Assembly: GCA_002449785.1 (NCBI GenBank)
Contig: DJXP01000004.1
Span: 44,721-108,720 of the forward strand
Source of the DNA: Clostridiales bacterium UBA7001
Lineage (GTDB): Bacteria > Bacillota > Clostridia > TANB77 > CAG-508
Direction of reading: 5' to 3'
Length of the DNA: 64,000 bases
The translations under genes and the position numbers were made by a program. Below the pieces are notes generated by a model. The model was given only the letters and a program-made list of their open reading frames with translations, was not told where the DNA came from and ran no database searches. Numbering within the stretch: position 1 is the stretch's first letter; every line of letters starts with the position of its first letter. This document shows positions 9,391-18,538 of this stretch, one piece after another.

Positions 9391-9422
9391 AAGGGGCTAT
9401 AGTATAAATAGTCTCTTTTTTA
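9391..9422 (+). terminator. Terminator after the VirD4-like gene
   Basis: AAGGGGCTAT / ATAGTCTCTT stem with G-T pairs and a 7-base loop, followed by a T-run, 10 bases after the stop codon. Confidence 0.6.
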
Positions 9423-9439
9423 TTAAGAAAGGAAAATAT

Positions 9440-10516
9440 ATGAAGTTTGTACACATAGCAGATATGCATTTTGATATACCATTTACTTCTTTAAATACAA
9501 GAGAAGGATTAGGAGAAAAAAGAAGATTAGAGCAAAGAAATGTATTTAAAAAAGTAATTAATTATATTAAAGATAATAGCATAGAATATTTTTTTATAGC
9601 AGGAGATTTATATGAACATGAATATGTAAAAAAATCAACAATTGAATTTATTATTAATTGTTTTCATGAAATACCAAATACTAAAGTGTTTATTACACCT
9701 GGAAATCATGACCCTTATATAAAAGGCTCATATTATGAGACATATAATTTTGGAGATAATGTATGTATTTTTAACAAATCTCAAATAGAAAAATATGAAG
9801 ATAAAAATGTAAATATATATGGACTAGCTTTTACAGAGTTTTATATGGAAGAGTCTCCACTTTTAGATGTATATCCAGAGAATAATACAAAGGTTAATAT
9901 TCTTATATCTCACTGTGACTTAAACGGTGGAAAAGATGCAGATGGTTTTTCTTATAATCCAATTTTAGAGTCAAAATTAAATGCCTTAGAATTTGATTAT
10001 ATAGCTATTGGACATATTCATAAAAGCAATATTGAAACAGCAAAAAAAGCATATTATCCTGGCTCACCTATTTCTCTTGGATTTGATGAACTTGGAAAGC
10101 ATGGAATGATTGTTGGAGAAATAAATAAAGATAGTTTTGATATTGAGTTTGTACCATTAGATAGTAGAGAATTTAAAGTGGTAGAAATTGATGTTACAAA
10201 TTTTGCTTCAAGAGAAGATTTGGTTGAGAATTTATTAGATATTAATTTAGAAAGAAAAAATTTATATAAATTCGTATTAACAGGATATAGGAATTTTGAA
10301 ATAGATGTAAGACAGCTCTTAAAAGCCGTTAATATAGAAAATGTGCTTAAAATAAAAGATTGTACAAAAATTAGTTATGATGTAGAAGAACTTGCAAAAC
10401 AAAATAATCTTAAAGGAATTTTTGTAAGAGAAGCAATTAAAGCATATAATTCTGGACAATGTACAGAAGAAGAACTTCAAAAGGCAATTGAAATTGGCTT
10501 AGATGTTATGAAATAA
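9440..10516 (+). CDS. yhaO: DNA repair metallophosphoesterase, YhaO/SbcD-like
   Basis: 358 residues. Calcineurin-like phosphoesterase motifs appear in order: D-x-H (IADMHFD, residues 7-11), GDLYE, GNHDPY and GHIHKSN, which ligate the two metal ions. A C-terminal capping region follows. The pairing with the downstream YhaN-like ATPase mirrors SbcD-SbcC/Mre11-Rad50 arrangements in DNA end processing; in Firmicutes the pair is called YhaO-YhaN. Start ATG 9440 follows GAAAGGAAAA. The gap of 26 bases to the next gene indicates an operon. Confidence 0.85.
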   Translation: MKFVHIADMHFDIPFTSLNTREGLGEKRRLEQRNVFKKVINYIKDNSIEYFFIAGDLYEHEYVKKSTIEFIINCFHEIPNTKVFITPGNHDPYIKGSYYETYNFGDNVCIFNKSQIEKYEDKNVNIYGLAFTEFYMEESPLLDVYPENNTKVNILISHCDLNGGKDADGFSYNPILESKLNALEFDYIAIGHIHKSNIETAKKAYYPGSPISLGFDELGKHGMIVGEINKDSFDIEFVPLDSREFKVVEIDVTNFASREDLVENLLDINLERKNLYKFVLTGYRNFEIDVRQLLKAVNIENVLKIKDCTKISYDVEELAKQNNLKGIFVREAIKAYNSGQCTEEELQKAIEIGLDVMK

Positions 10517-10542
10517 AAATACTTTTTAGAAGGGATAAAGGC

Positions 10543-12417
10543 ATGAAAATAGATTATTTAAAAATAAATGGTTTCGGAAAACTAGAAAATAAAAATATAG
10601 ATTTTGATGACAAAATAAATGTTGTATTTGGTGAGAATGAATCTGGAAAATCAAGTGTTTTAAAATTTATTGCAAGTATGCTATATGGTGCTTCAAAAAA
10701 TAAGAATGGTAAAGATGTTTCTGATTTTGATAAATTTAAGCCGTGGCAAATCGAAGATTTTTCAGGAAAGATTGCATATAAATTAGATAGTGGAGAATAT
10801 TTTGAAGTATATAGAGAATTTAAGAAAAAAAATCCAATAATATATAATGAAAATAAAGAAGATATTTCTAAACAGTTTGTAATTGATAAAAATAAAGGAA
10901 TAGATTTTTTTACAGAACAAACTGGTATTGATGAAGAAACTTTTTATAATACTGCAATAAATGAACAAGAAGGATTAAAACTAAGTAGGTCAGGACAAAC
11001 ATCAATTATTCAAAAAATTAGTAATCTTATTTCATCAGGTGATGATAGTATTTCTTTTAAAAAGTCTATGGATAGATTAAATAAAAGACAAAATGAGGAA
11101 GTTGGAACTGATAGAACTTTTCAAAGACCTATAAATACAGTTACAAATAGAATTAATAAACTTATGGATGAAAAATTAAGTTTAGAAACTTATAAAGAAA
11201 GTATATATGATACAACTAATCAAAAAGAAAATTTGGAAGAAGAAGAAAAAATTGAAGAAGTCAAAATAGCATTTTTAAGAGAAGTTAAAACAAAGCTTGA
11301 TAATAATCGAGTAAAAAGTGCAGAAATTAATTTTAATAAGAATTTAGAAAATGAATATAATCAGAAAATAATTGATTTAAATCAAAAAATAGAAAATCAG
11401 CATGGAGAAGATAAATATAAGAGTGTAAATCTTAAAACTCATTATATTTCAGCCATAATTTTAATTATTGCATTGGTTTTAGTATTAATATTTTCAAGTA
11501 TAAAAATTATTTCTTTAGCTATAATTGCACCATTAATATTTGTTCTTTACAACATATATATAAATATGCAAAAAAAGAAAGAATATGAGAAAACAAGAAG
11601 TGATGACAACACTAAAATGATAAATGAAATCGAAATTTTAAAACAAAATAAAGAAGTAAAATCGAATGAGACTAAGGAAAAAGAAGAAAAGCTTTTTAAT
11701 GAAATAAAACGAGAAAATGAGTATTTAACTAATAAATATATTAGTAAATTAGATAGTGGTTTTATAAATGAGAGTTTAGATAAAAATTATGATGAACTTA
11801 TAAAAGATATAGAAATAAGAGAGAAAAGATTAAATACTATAAAATTCAAATTACAATCAATGGAAAAAGCAAGTAAAGATTTAGAAGAGAAAATAGATAA
11901 TTTAGCAAAGATTGAAGAAGAATTAGAAGATTTAGAGCAAGAAAAAGATGAATTATTGTCTTTGAATAATTCGTATAATATTGCTAAAAATTGTTTAGAA
12001 AATGCATATAATCAGGTGAAAGAAAATATTAGTCCTAAGTTTACTAAAAACTTATGTAAAATAATCTCAGAAATTTCTGATGACAGGTATAAAAATGTAG
12101 TAATTAATGATAATGATGGACTTAAAGTAGAAGTAGAAAATGGTAATTATGTACCTGTTTCAAGGCTTAGTGTGGGAACAATAGACCAAATGTATTTATC
12201 TTTAAGATTAAGTGCATTATCTGAAATATCAAAAGAAACTATGCCAATAATACTAGATGAAGCATTTGCTTATTTTGATGACGAAAGGTTAAAAAATATA
12301 TTAAAATATTTAAATAATAATTATTCTAAAAATCAAATTATAATTTTAACATGCTCAAAGAGAGAAATGAATTTATTAGATGAACTTGATATTAAATATA
12401 ATAAGTTAGTTATTTAA
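10543..12417 (+). CDS. yhaN: SbcC/Rad50-like ATPase, YhaN-like
   Basis: 624 residues, an ABC-type SMC-like ATPase partner of the upstream nuclease. Walker A is GENESGKSS (about residues 29-37), followed by long coiled coil. The hinge position is replaced by two hydrophobic helices (about 302-345, near IILIIALVLVLIFSS), so the molecule is probably membrane-tethered, as in YhaN-type proteins. The signature motif is SRLSVGTIDQMYLSLRL and Walker B IILDEAFAYFDD. It is shorter than SbcC (about 1000 residues), which fits the YhaN subfamily. Start ATG 10543 follows AGAAGGG. Confidence 0.85.
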   Translation: MKIDYLKINGFGKLENKNIDFDDKINVVFGENESGKSSVLKFIASMLYGASKNKNGKDVSDFDKFKPWQIEDFSGKIAYKLDSGEYFEVYREFKKKNPIIYNENKEDISKQFVIDKNKGIDFFTEQTGIDEETFYNTAINEQEGLKLSRSGQTSIIQKISNLISSGDDSISFKKSMDRLNKRQNEEVGTDRTFQRPINTVTNRINKLMDEKLSLETYKESIYDTTNQKENLEEEEKIEEVKIAFLREVKTKLDNNRVKSAEINFNKNLENEYNQKIIDLNQKIENQHGEDKYKSVNLKTHYISAIILIIALVLVLIFSSIKIISLAIIAPLIFVLYNIYINMQKKKEYEKTRSDDNTKMINEIEILKQNKEVKSNETKEKEEKLFNEIKRENEYLTNKYISKLDSGFINESLDKNYDELIKDIEIREKRLNTIKFKLQSMEKASKDLEEKIDNLAKIEEELEDLEQEKDELLSLNNSYNIAKNCLENAYNQVKENISPKFTKNLCKIISEISDDRYKNVVINDNDGLKVEVENGNYVPVSRLSVGTIDQMYLSLRLSALSEISKETMPIILDEAFAYFDDERLKNILKYLNNNYSKNQIIILTCSKREMNLLDELDIKYNKLVI

Positions 12418-12431
12418 TTAAGGTAGTTCTC

Positions 12432-12460
12432 TTGCTGTTTGATAAATGATGTGATATAAT
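12432..12460 (+). promoter_or_regulatory. Promoter of prfA
   Basis: TTGCTG (12432-12437), 17-base spacer and perfect TATAAT (12455-12460), 35 bases before the start codon. Confidence 0.6.
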
Positions 12461-12494
12461 ATTATAGCAATTTAAATGAAAAGGAAGTTTTAAT

Positions 12495-13556
12495 ATGTTT
12501 CAGAAATTAGAAGATGTTGAAAAAAGATTTGAGGAACTTAATAAATTAATTTCAGATCCTGAAGTTATTTCTAATCAAAATGAATGGAAAAAACTTATGA
12601 AGGAACACAGCGATTTAGAAGATGTTGTATTAAAATATAGGGAATATAAAAAAGTAAAGCAAGATTTTGATGAAGCAAAAGAAATGATGAATGATCCTGA
12701 AATGAAGGAACTTGCTGAAGATGAAATGGAGAAGGCAAAAGACTTGCTTCCTAAAATAGAAGAGGAATTAAAAATTCTTTTAATTCCTAAAGATCCAAAT
12801 GATGATAGTAATGTTATATGTGAAATAAGAGCAGGTGCAGGAGGAGAAGAAGCTGCATTATTTGCTGGAGTATTATTTAGAATGTATTCTATGTATGCTG
12901 AGAGAAAACATTTTAGTATACAAGTATTAAATGAAAATGAGACTGGAATTGGTGGATATAAAGAAATATCTTTTATGATAACAGGTAAAGGAGCATATAG
13001 TAGATTTAAGTTTGAGAGTGGAGTTCATAGAGTTCAAAGAGTTCCAGACACAGAAAGCAGTGGAAGAATACACACATCAACAGCAACTGTTGCTGTTCTT
13101 CCTGAAGTTCAAGATGTAGAAGTAGATATAAATCCTGCAGACATTAGAATGGAAGTATTTAGAGCATCTGGAGCAGGTGGTCAGCACATTAATAAAACAT
13201 CATCTGCTGTAAGATTAATTCATGAGCCTACAGGTGTTGTTGCAGAATGTCAAACAGAAAGATCACAACTTCAAAATAGAGAGTATGCAATGAGATTACT
13301 TCGTTCAAGAATTTATGAAATTGAAAGAGAGAAACAAGAAAAAGCTGTTGCTAGTGAAAGAAAAAGCCAAGTTGGAACAGGTGATAGAAGTGAAAAGATA
13401 AGAACCTATAATTATCCTCAAGGAAGAATAACAGACCATAGAATAGGACTTAGTATTTTTCAATTTGAGAACTTTTTAAATGGGGATATGGATGAAATGA
13501 TAGATAATTTAATTGCAACAGATAGAGCTGAAAAATTAAAAGGACATGAAGAATAA
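12495..13556 (+). CDS. prfA: Peptide chain release factor 1
   Basis: 353 residues, full length for RF1. The peptidyl-tRNA hydrolysis loop is [10 protein letters not shown] (GGQ), and the codon-recognition region carries [14 protein letters not shown], where RF1 has its P-x-T tripeptide (P-D-T here) reading UAA/UAG. It belongs to the ribosome termination machinery. TAG and TAA stops are common in the window, consistent with active RF1. It has its own promoter and a strong terminator, so is monocistronic here. Start ATG 12495 follows AAAAGGAAG. Confidence 0.96.
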   Translation: MFQKLEDVEKRFEELNKLISDPEVISNQNEWKKLMKEHSDLEDVVLKYREYKKVKQDFDEAKEMMNDPEMKELAEDEMEKAKDLLPKIEEELKILLIPKDPNDDSNVICEIRAGAGGEEAALFAGVLFRMYSMYAERKHFSIQVLNENETGIGGYKEISFMITGKGAYSRFKFESGVHRVQRVPDTESSGRIHTSTATVAVLPEVQDVEVDINPADIRMEVFRASGAGGQHINKTSSAVRLIHEPTGVVAECQTERSQLQNREYAMRLLRSRIYEIEREKQEKAVASERKSQVGTGDRSEKIRTYNYPQGRITDHRIGLSIFQFENFLNGDMDEMIDNLIATDRAEKLKGHEE

Positions 13557-13560
13557 AATA

Positions 13561-13600
13561 AAAAAATCACTTTTAAATATTAATTAAAAGTGATTTTTTT
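13561..13600 (+). terminator. Terminator of prfA
   Basis: A perfect 16-base stem (13561-13576 with 13584-13599, AAAAAATCACTTTTAA inverted) with a short loop and flanking A/T runs. Because of the symmetry it may also serve the convergent membrane-protein gene ending at 13617. Confidence 0.8.
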
Positions 13601-13616
13601 ATATAGAAATATATAT

Positions 13617-14198
13617 TTAAAATTCATTATATTTTTTTATCATTTTAGATTGATATGGTATTAAAGATAGAAAAGAAATAGCACAACCAATCTCTAAAAT
13701 AATTGTAGCTGTAATTAGATTTGTTCTGTATGTATTATAAGTTGAAATCATTTGGTTATGAAGTGTTTCAACAAAATTTTCAGAAAATATTTCTTTGTAT
13801 TTTAATGTAGAATAATTAATTGTCATTAATTGATATTTTAAATTCATGTTTAATAATCCTAAAAATAAAATTATTGATGCTAAAATTACTACTATAAAAA
13901 ATATATTTAAAAATTTTGAGATATTTTTATAATTATCAGGATTGGTTTTACATTTTTTAAAAACATCATATGTACTCATTCTACATACGAGATGAATTAT
14001 ACAATAAACTAAAATTACAGCAATCATAGGTAGAGTAATATATAATCCTCCAGAACTAGTTCCGCTATAATTATTTAAAATAGAATTTGCTATTGTAAGT
14101 ATAATATAGCATATAAATATTGTAATTATTCCATATGATACAAATCCTGTAATTATTGCTTTAACAGTTGTTTTGGCTGTTATTTCTTTCTTTTCCAT
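13617..14198 (-). CDS. Hypothetical four-helix membrane protein
   Basis: 193 residues, not recognised. Four hydrophobic segments are visible (about 14-40, 50-72, 95-117, 160-182), with a polar 40-residue stretch between the third and fourth that probably faces outside or inside as a loop. The start at 14198 is preceded on this strand by AAGGAGAG at good spacing; an upstream in-frame Met (14216) has none. It converges with prfA and lies downstream of the tRNA-Gly/Cys unit on the same strand but separated by a terminator. Confidence 0.7.
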   Translation of the reverse strand: MEKKEITAKTTVKAIITGFVSYGIITIFICYIILTIANSILNNYSGTSSGGLYITLPMIAVILVYCIIHLVCRMSTYDVFKKCKTNPDNYKNISKFLNIFFIVVILASIILFLGLLNMNLKYQLMTINYSTLKYKEIFSENFVETLHNQMISTYNTYRTNLITATIILEIGCAISFLSLIPYQSKMIKKYNEF

Positions 14199-14344
14199 AG
14201 AACTCTCCTTAAGCATATTAAATTTTTACAAAAAAATCATATCATAAATTAATTTTAATATCAACAGTTTTAAAAATAAGTAATAGAATTGTAATATACT
14301 ATTAATTCTAAATTTTTAGATGGACAGACATAAGTAAATAAAAA

Positions 14345-14378
14345 AAAAGGTAAATTATAATATTTACCGTTTTTTGTT
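14345..14378 (-). terminator. Terminator of the tRNA-Gly/tRNA-Cys unit
   Basis: On the minus strand, GGTAAAT/ATTTACC (7-base stem, 6-base loop) is followed by a run of nine T. It lies immediately 3' of tRNA-Cys. Confidence 0.75.
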
Positions 14379-14453
14379 TGGAGGCGCCTATCGGAATCGA
14401 ACCGATGAATCAGAGTTTTGCAGACTCGTGCCTTACCGCTTGGCTAAGGCGCC
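14379..14453 (-). tRNA. tRNA-Cys (GCA)
   Basis: 75 bases including an encoded CCA end. The acceptor stem GGCGCCT pairs with AGGCGCC; the anticodon loop is CTGCAAA with anticodon GCA, and the T-loop is TTCGATT. It is co-transcribed with tRNA-Gly from the promoter at 14570-14598. Confidence 0.95.
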
Positions 14454-14475
14454 AAAATATTAAAATGTAAAAAAA

Positions 14476-14551
14476 TGGAGCGGGAAACGGGGCTCAAACC
14501 CGCGACCTTCGCCTTGGCAAGGCGACGCTCTATCAACTGAGCTATTCCCGC
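14476..14551 (-). tRNA. tRNA-Gly (GCC), normal seven-base anticodon loop
   Basis: 76 bases with encoded CCA. The acceptor is GCGGGAA/TTCCCGC; the anticodon loop TTGCCAA is the ordinary 7 bases with anticodon GCC, which reads GGC and GGU. This matters for the CGG frameshift sites: this tRNA has no extra loop base, so it is not itself an obvious four-base decoder. Confidence 0.95.
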
Positions 14552-14569
14552 ATAACTAACAGCATAAAT

Positions 14570-14598
14570 ATAATAACAAAAAATATGGGAAAAGTCAA
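14570..14598 (-). promoter_or_regulatory. Promoter of the tRNA-Gly/tRNA-Cys unit
   Basis: On the minus strand TTGACT (14598-14593), a 17-base spacer and TATTAT (14575-14570), 18 bases before the tRNA-Gly 5' end. Confidence 0.75.
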
Positions 14599-14742
14599 TA
14601 TCTATAATATATAATATTTACAAAAGTTAAAAAAATTACTTTAATAAATAATTTTTTTATGATAGTATTATTACTACAAAATCGAATAAAAATTTATAAA
14701 AAATGAATAATATATAGAAGATGATTAAAAAGGAAGGTAAAT

Positions 14743-16020
14743 ATGAACAAAGAAACTCTTGAATTAAAAGATGGAATTAAAGCACATTTAATTTGTACAG
14801 ATAAATATAAAACAGATATTGCTTGTATTATTTTAACAACAGAACTAAAAAGAGAAAGTGTTACTAAAAATGCTCTAATACCTTTTATGTTGAAAAGAGG
14901 AACTCAAAAATATCCAAGTCAATATAAGATTAATGTAGAACTTGATAATATGTATGGAGCTAGCTTTAATTGCGGTGTTGATAAGTACGGAGATAATGTT
15001 GTTTTAAAATTTTTTATAGAAACAATAAATAATAGCTATTCATTTAATAATGATAACATATTAGAAAAAAGTTTAAATATGTTATTAGATATAGTTTTTG
15101 ACCCTGTTAAAGAAAATGGACACTTAAGTAGTGATATTTTTAATTCTGAGAAAGAAAATCTTAAAAAAATTATTGAAAGCAAGATAGATAATAAAGATGC
15201 TTATGCACTTGAAAATTGTATATCATCAATGTATGGTGAAGAGGGATTTGGATTATATAAATACGGATATGTTAATGATTTAGATAGTATTACAATTCAA
15301 AATCTTTCAGAATATTATAATTGGTTAATAGATAATGCAAAAATAGACATTTTTGTATCCGGAGATATTTCTAGAGAAAATGTTAAAAGTATTTTAGAAA
15401 GTAATGAATGTTTAAATAAATTAAAACCAAGAAGTAGTGCTTATATTTTGAATAATGAATCCACAGAAAGCAAACAAATTGTGGAAAAAGCAAGAGAAAT
15501 CAAAGAAGAAATGAATATTTCTCAAGGAAAATTAGTAATAGGATTAGATATTTTAGAAAAAAAAGATAATTTTATTGCTACTGCTTTAGTTTATAATGCA
15601 ATTTTAGGTGATGGTGCAAATTCAATGCTATTTCAAAATGTGAGAGAAAAAGAAGGACTAGCTTACTCTGCAAGAAGTTCATTTATAAAACAAAAATCAA
15701 ATATTTTTATTAGATGTGGGATAGAGATTGAAAATTATAAAAAAGCATTAGATAAAATAAAGGTTCAATTAGATAATATAAAAAATGGAAAATTTTCAGA
15801 TGAAGATATTGAAAATGCTAAAATATATTTAATTTCAGGTATTAAGACTATTGAGGAAGAACAAGATACAGAAATCGTATATTATATTGGACAGGAAATT
15901 TCAAATACACATAAGAGTGTTCAAAAATATATAGAAGATATTAAAAGTGTTTCGAAAGAAGATATAATTGCTATTGCAAATTCTATACAAATAAATACAA
16001 TTTATTTTTTAGCTAATTGA
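14743..16020 (+). CDS. ymfF: M16-family protein YmfF-like (inactive partner)
   Basis: 425 residues with the two-lobed M16 layout but no HxxEH zinc motif in the N-terminal half, as in the catalytically inactive partner of M16 heterodimers. It is followed by a second M16 gene that does carry HxxEH, the ymfF-ymfH arrangement known in Firmicutes (linked in annotation to elongation factor P 5-aminopentanol modification; ymfF/ymfH are the B. subtilis names). The C-terminal lobe retains the NVREKEGLAYSARS region of M16 peptidases. Start ATG 14743 follows AAGGAAGG. The stop is TGA. It forms an operon with ymfH and lgt. Confidence 0.8.
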   Translation: MNKETLELKDGIKAHLICTDKYKTDIACIILTTELKRESVTKNALIPFMLKRGTQKYPSQYKINVELDNMYGASFNCGVDKYGDNVVLKFFIETINNSYSFNNDNILEKSLNMLLDIVFDPVKENGHLSSDIFNSEKENLKKIIESKIDNKDAYALENCISSMYGEEGFGLYKYGYVNDLDSITIQNLSEYYNWLIDNAKIDIFVSGDISRENVKSILESNECLNKLKPRSSAYILNNESTESKQIVEKAREIKEEMNISQGKLVIGLDILEKKDNFIATALVYNAILGDGANSMLFQNVREKEGLAYSARSSFIKQKSNIFIRCGIEIENYKKALDKIKVQLDNIKNGKFSDEDIENAKIYLISGIKTIEEEQDTEIVYYIGQEISNTHKSVQKYIEDIKSVSKEDIIAIANSIQINTIYFLAN

Positions 16021-16084
16021 TTTGAAATAATGGTTATAAGTTTTCCATAAAATTTAAATAATTATAAAGGAGTGTACGATTTAA

Positions 16085-17387
16085 TTGCAAATAATAGAAA
16101 ATGATATAGTTAAGGAAAAAATATATATAGAGGAATTAGATAATAAATTAAAAGTAATAATAATACCTAAAAACACACGAAAAAAATATATTGTTTGGAG
16201 TACTAAATATGGTTCAATTGATAACAAGTTTTATTCTTTAAATAATAATGAACTTGTATGTGTTCCAGATGGAATAGCTCATTATTTAGAACATAAACTA
16301 TTTGAACAAGAAAATGGAAAAAACAGTTTAGATGTTTTAACTTCATTAGGAGTTGATGCAAATGCATATACAACTAATGATCATACGGCATTTTTATTTG
16401 AATGTACTGAAAATTTTGATGAAGCTTTAGATGAATTTATGAATTATGTTCAAAATCCTTATTTTACTGAAGAAAATGTTGAAAAAGAGCGTGGAATAAT
16501 TGAACAAGAAATAATGATGTATAAAGATTATCCTGAATGGGAACTTTATATGAATACACTAAAATGTATGTATAAAAATAATGAAATAAATATAGATGTT
16601 GCTGGAAGTAAGGAATCCATTGCTTTAATCACACCAGAGACCCTATACACTATATATAATAATTTCTATAGCCCTGAAAATATGGTAATGGTACTTTCTC
16701 GGAGATTTTTTGCCTGAAGAGACTATTGGGAAAATAAAGAAAAGAATGACTCTTACTAAAAGGGAAAATGAGATAAAAAGAAAATATAATGAAGAACCTA
16801 AAGAAATAGTGCAAAAATATATAGAAGAAAAAATGGATATTAGTATACCTGCTGTTATGATAGGTTATAAAGATAATAATGTAAATCCGAATGATGTTAG
16901 AAAAGATTTAGCACTTCAAATTATAGGTGATATATTATTTGGTAAATGCTCAGATTTCTATGAAAAATTATATAACAAAGGATATATAATAAGTCCACCA
17001 TCATTTAATTATGAATTTTCAAAAACATATGCACATTTTTTGATTCAAGTTCAAACTGATTATATTGATGAAGTATTTAATATATATTCAGAACAAATAG
17101 AATATTTAAAAAAATATGGAATTGATGATAATAAATTTGAAAGAGCAAAAAAGAAAGTGTATGGAGAATTAATAAGAGATTTTAATGATGTCTCAGATAT
17201 AGCTACAATAATTGTATCTGAGTATTTTAAAGGTATTTCACCATTTGACTATATAGATAATATAAATACAGTAAACAAAGAATATGTTCAGAAAATTTTT
17301 GAGGAAATATTTGTTGAAGAGATGAAAGTTATATCAGTAATAAAGCCAAATAAAGAGGAAAAAGATGAATCTAATAAAATTTCCTAG
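16085..17387 (+). CDS. ymfH: M16 zinc protease YmfH-like, read through a +1 shift at CGG 16700
   Basis: Two frames, 16085-16699 and 16701-17387, joined by skipping C16700 give 433 residues, the normal length. The zinc site is HYLEHKLFEQ (HxxEH, about residues 61-65), with the third ligand Glu in ERGIIEQEIMMY. The join produces MVMVLSGDFLPEE, matching the conserved GDF at the end of the first M16 lobe. Without the shift the zero frame stops at TGA five codons past CGG and the second lobe is lost. Start TTG 16085 follows AAAGGAG at a long spacing. The gene overlaps lgt by 23 bases at its 3' end, so translation is probably coupled. Confidence 0.85.
16697..16703 (+). other. Candidate +1 recoding site TCT-C-GGA (ymfH)
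   Basis: TCT (16697-16699) then in-frame CGG (16700-16702). Skipping C16700 gives GGA GAT TTT TTG CCT, i.e. G-D-F-L-P. The zero frame continues AGA TTT TTT GCC TGA. Confidence 0.8.
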
Positions 17388-18162
17388 TATAAATTTAGAA
17401 TTATATACTTCAAAAATTGCATTTTCAGTTTTTGGAATAGGCGTATATAAATATGCTATATGCATAGTTTTAGGTGCGATTTTAGGATTAATTTTTTTAA
17501 TGATTAATTCCAAAATCATTAATTATAAATATGAAGATTTAATAGAAAAATATGTAGTTACACTTATTATAGGAATTATTGGTGCAAGAGTTTTTTTTGT
17601 TTTATTCAGATTTGATGATTATAAAAATAATTTATTGCAGATTTTTTATATTCGCGATGGAGGGCTTGCAATATTCGGTGGCTTAATATTTGGATTTTTA
17701 TATTTATTTTTAACTTATAGAAAAGATAAACTTTTCGATATTTTGGATTTAACAGCACCATCAGTTTCAATTGCACAATGTATTGGAAGGTGGGGAAACT
17801 TTTTTAACATTGAAGCATATGGAACAGAAACTACATCATTTTTAAGAATGGGAATAAATACAATAAATGGCTATATAGAAGTACATCCAACTTTTTTATA
17901 TGAATCGATTGCGACTCTATTAATATTTATAGTTTTAGAAATAATTTTAAGAAGAAGAAAGTACAAAGGGCAAGTAGTAATTACATATTGCTTTTTATAT
18001 TCGGCTTCTAGAAGTGTAATCGAAGGACTTAGAGTAGATAGTTTAATGATAGGAGCATTTAGAGTATCACAAATATTATCAATAATAGTATTAATTTTTT
18101 CTCTTATATTAATTGTAAAAAATAGTCGAAAAATGTCTTACGAAAAAACGAACAAATACTGA
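17365..18162 (+). CDS. lgt: Prolipoprotein diacylglyceryl transferase
   Basis: 265 residues, polytopic membrane enzyme that transfers diacylglycerol from phosphatidylglycerol to the lipobox cysteine of prolipoproteins. The Lgt signature is present as QCIGRWGNFFNIEAYG (about residues 139-154), with GGLAIFGGLIFG upstream and HPTFLYES downstream. Start ATG 17365 lies inside the end of ymfH (23-base overlap), with GAGGAAAAAG before it. The stop is TGA. The gene completes the ymfF-ymfH-lgt unit. Confidence 0.92.
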   Translation: MNLIKFPSINLELYTSKIAFSVFGIGVYKYAICIVLGAILGLIFLMINSKIINYKYEDLIEKYVVTLIIGIIGARVFFVLFRFDDYKNNLLQIFYIRDGGLAIFGGLIFGFLYLFLTYRKDKLFDILDLTAPSVSIAQCIGRWGNFFNIEAYGTETTSFLRMGINTINGYIEVHPTFLYESIATLLIFIVLEIILRRRKYKGQVVITYCFLYSASRSVIEGLRVDSLMIGAFRVSQILSIIVLIFSLILIVKNSRKMSYEKTNKY

Positions 18163-18169
18163 TAATTTG

Positions 18170-18198
18170 TTGACTTTGCTGTAACAATATGTTATTTT
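18170..18198 (+). promoter_or_regulatory. Promoter of the Spo0E-like gene
   Basis: TTGACT (18170-18175), 17-base spacer, TATTTT (18193-18198), 44 bases before the small gene's start. Confidence 0.5.
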
Positions 18199-18242
18199 TA
18201 AAATATACAAAAAGAGAAAAATAATAAAAAGGGAGTGGTATT

Positions 18243-18395
18243 ATGTTAGATGATAAAATTTGTAAATTAAGAGAAAAATTAAATAAGTGTATATCAGATG
18301 GAGAAGATTATTCAGTTATTTATAAAGTAAGTGTCGAATTAGATGAATTAATTGCTCAATATTATGCTACTTCTTGTGAAATTCGAAATAATTAG
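18243..18395 (+). CDS. Spo0E-like sporulation regulatory phosphatase
   Basis: A 50-residue protein in two helices. The second helix contains the family motif SVELDELIAQYY (S-x-x-L-D-x-L-I, about residues 30-41), which in Spo0E-like phosphatases contacts and dephosphorylates phospho-Spo0A. The first helix is KLREKLNKCISDG. Start ATG 18243 follows AAGGGAG. It sits alone between a promoter and a strong terminator, so it is an independent small transcript. Its presence supports a spore-forming host. The length is typical of the family (50-85). Confidence 0.85.
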   Translation: MLDDKICKLREKLNKCISDGEDYSVIYKVSVELDELIAQYYATSCEIRNN

Positions 18396-18412
18396 AAGTG
18401 AAAATATAAGTA

Positions 18413-18443
18413 AAAGCACTAGTAATACTAGTGCTTTATTTTG
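18413..18443 (+). terminator. Terminator of the Spo0E-like gene
   Basis: Perfect 11-base stem AAAGCACTAGT / ACTAGTGCTTT with loop AAT, then ATTTTG. Confidence 0.8.
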
Positions 18444-18466
18444 TAAAAATGCAGTTTACATAATGG

Positions 18467-18495
18467 TTGACTTGGACTCAAAAATATGATAAAAT
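18467..18495 (+). promoter_or_regulatory. Promoter of the 18.5 kb unknown gene
   Basis: TTGACT (18467-18472), 17-base spacer, TAAAAT (18490-18495). Confidence 0.6.
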
Positions 18496-18538
18496 AGTTA
18501 TAGTTTGAATAAAATGTATATATGGAGGAAAAATTAAT

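Noticed and set aside
14381..14551. tRNA-Gly at 14476 as the four-base decoder
   Set aside because: Its anticodon loop is the normal seven bases with GCC; no extra base is seen.
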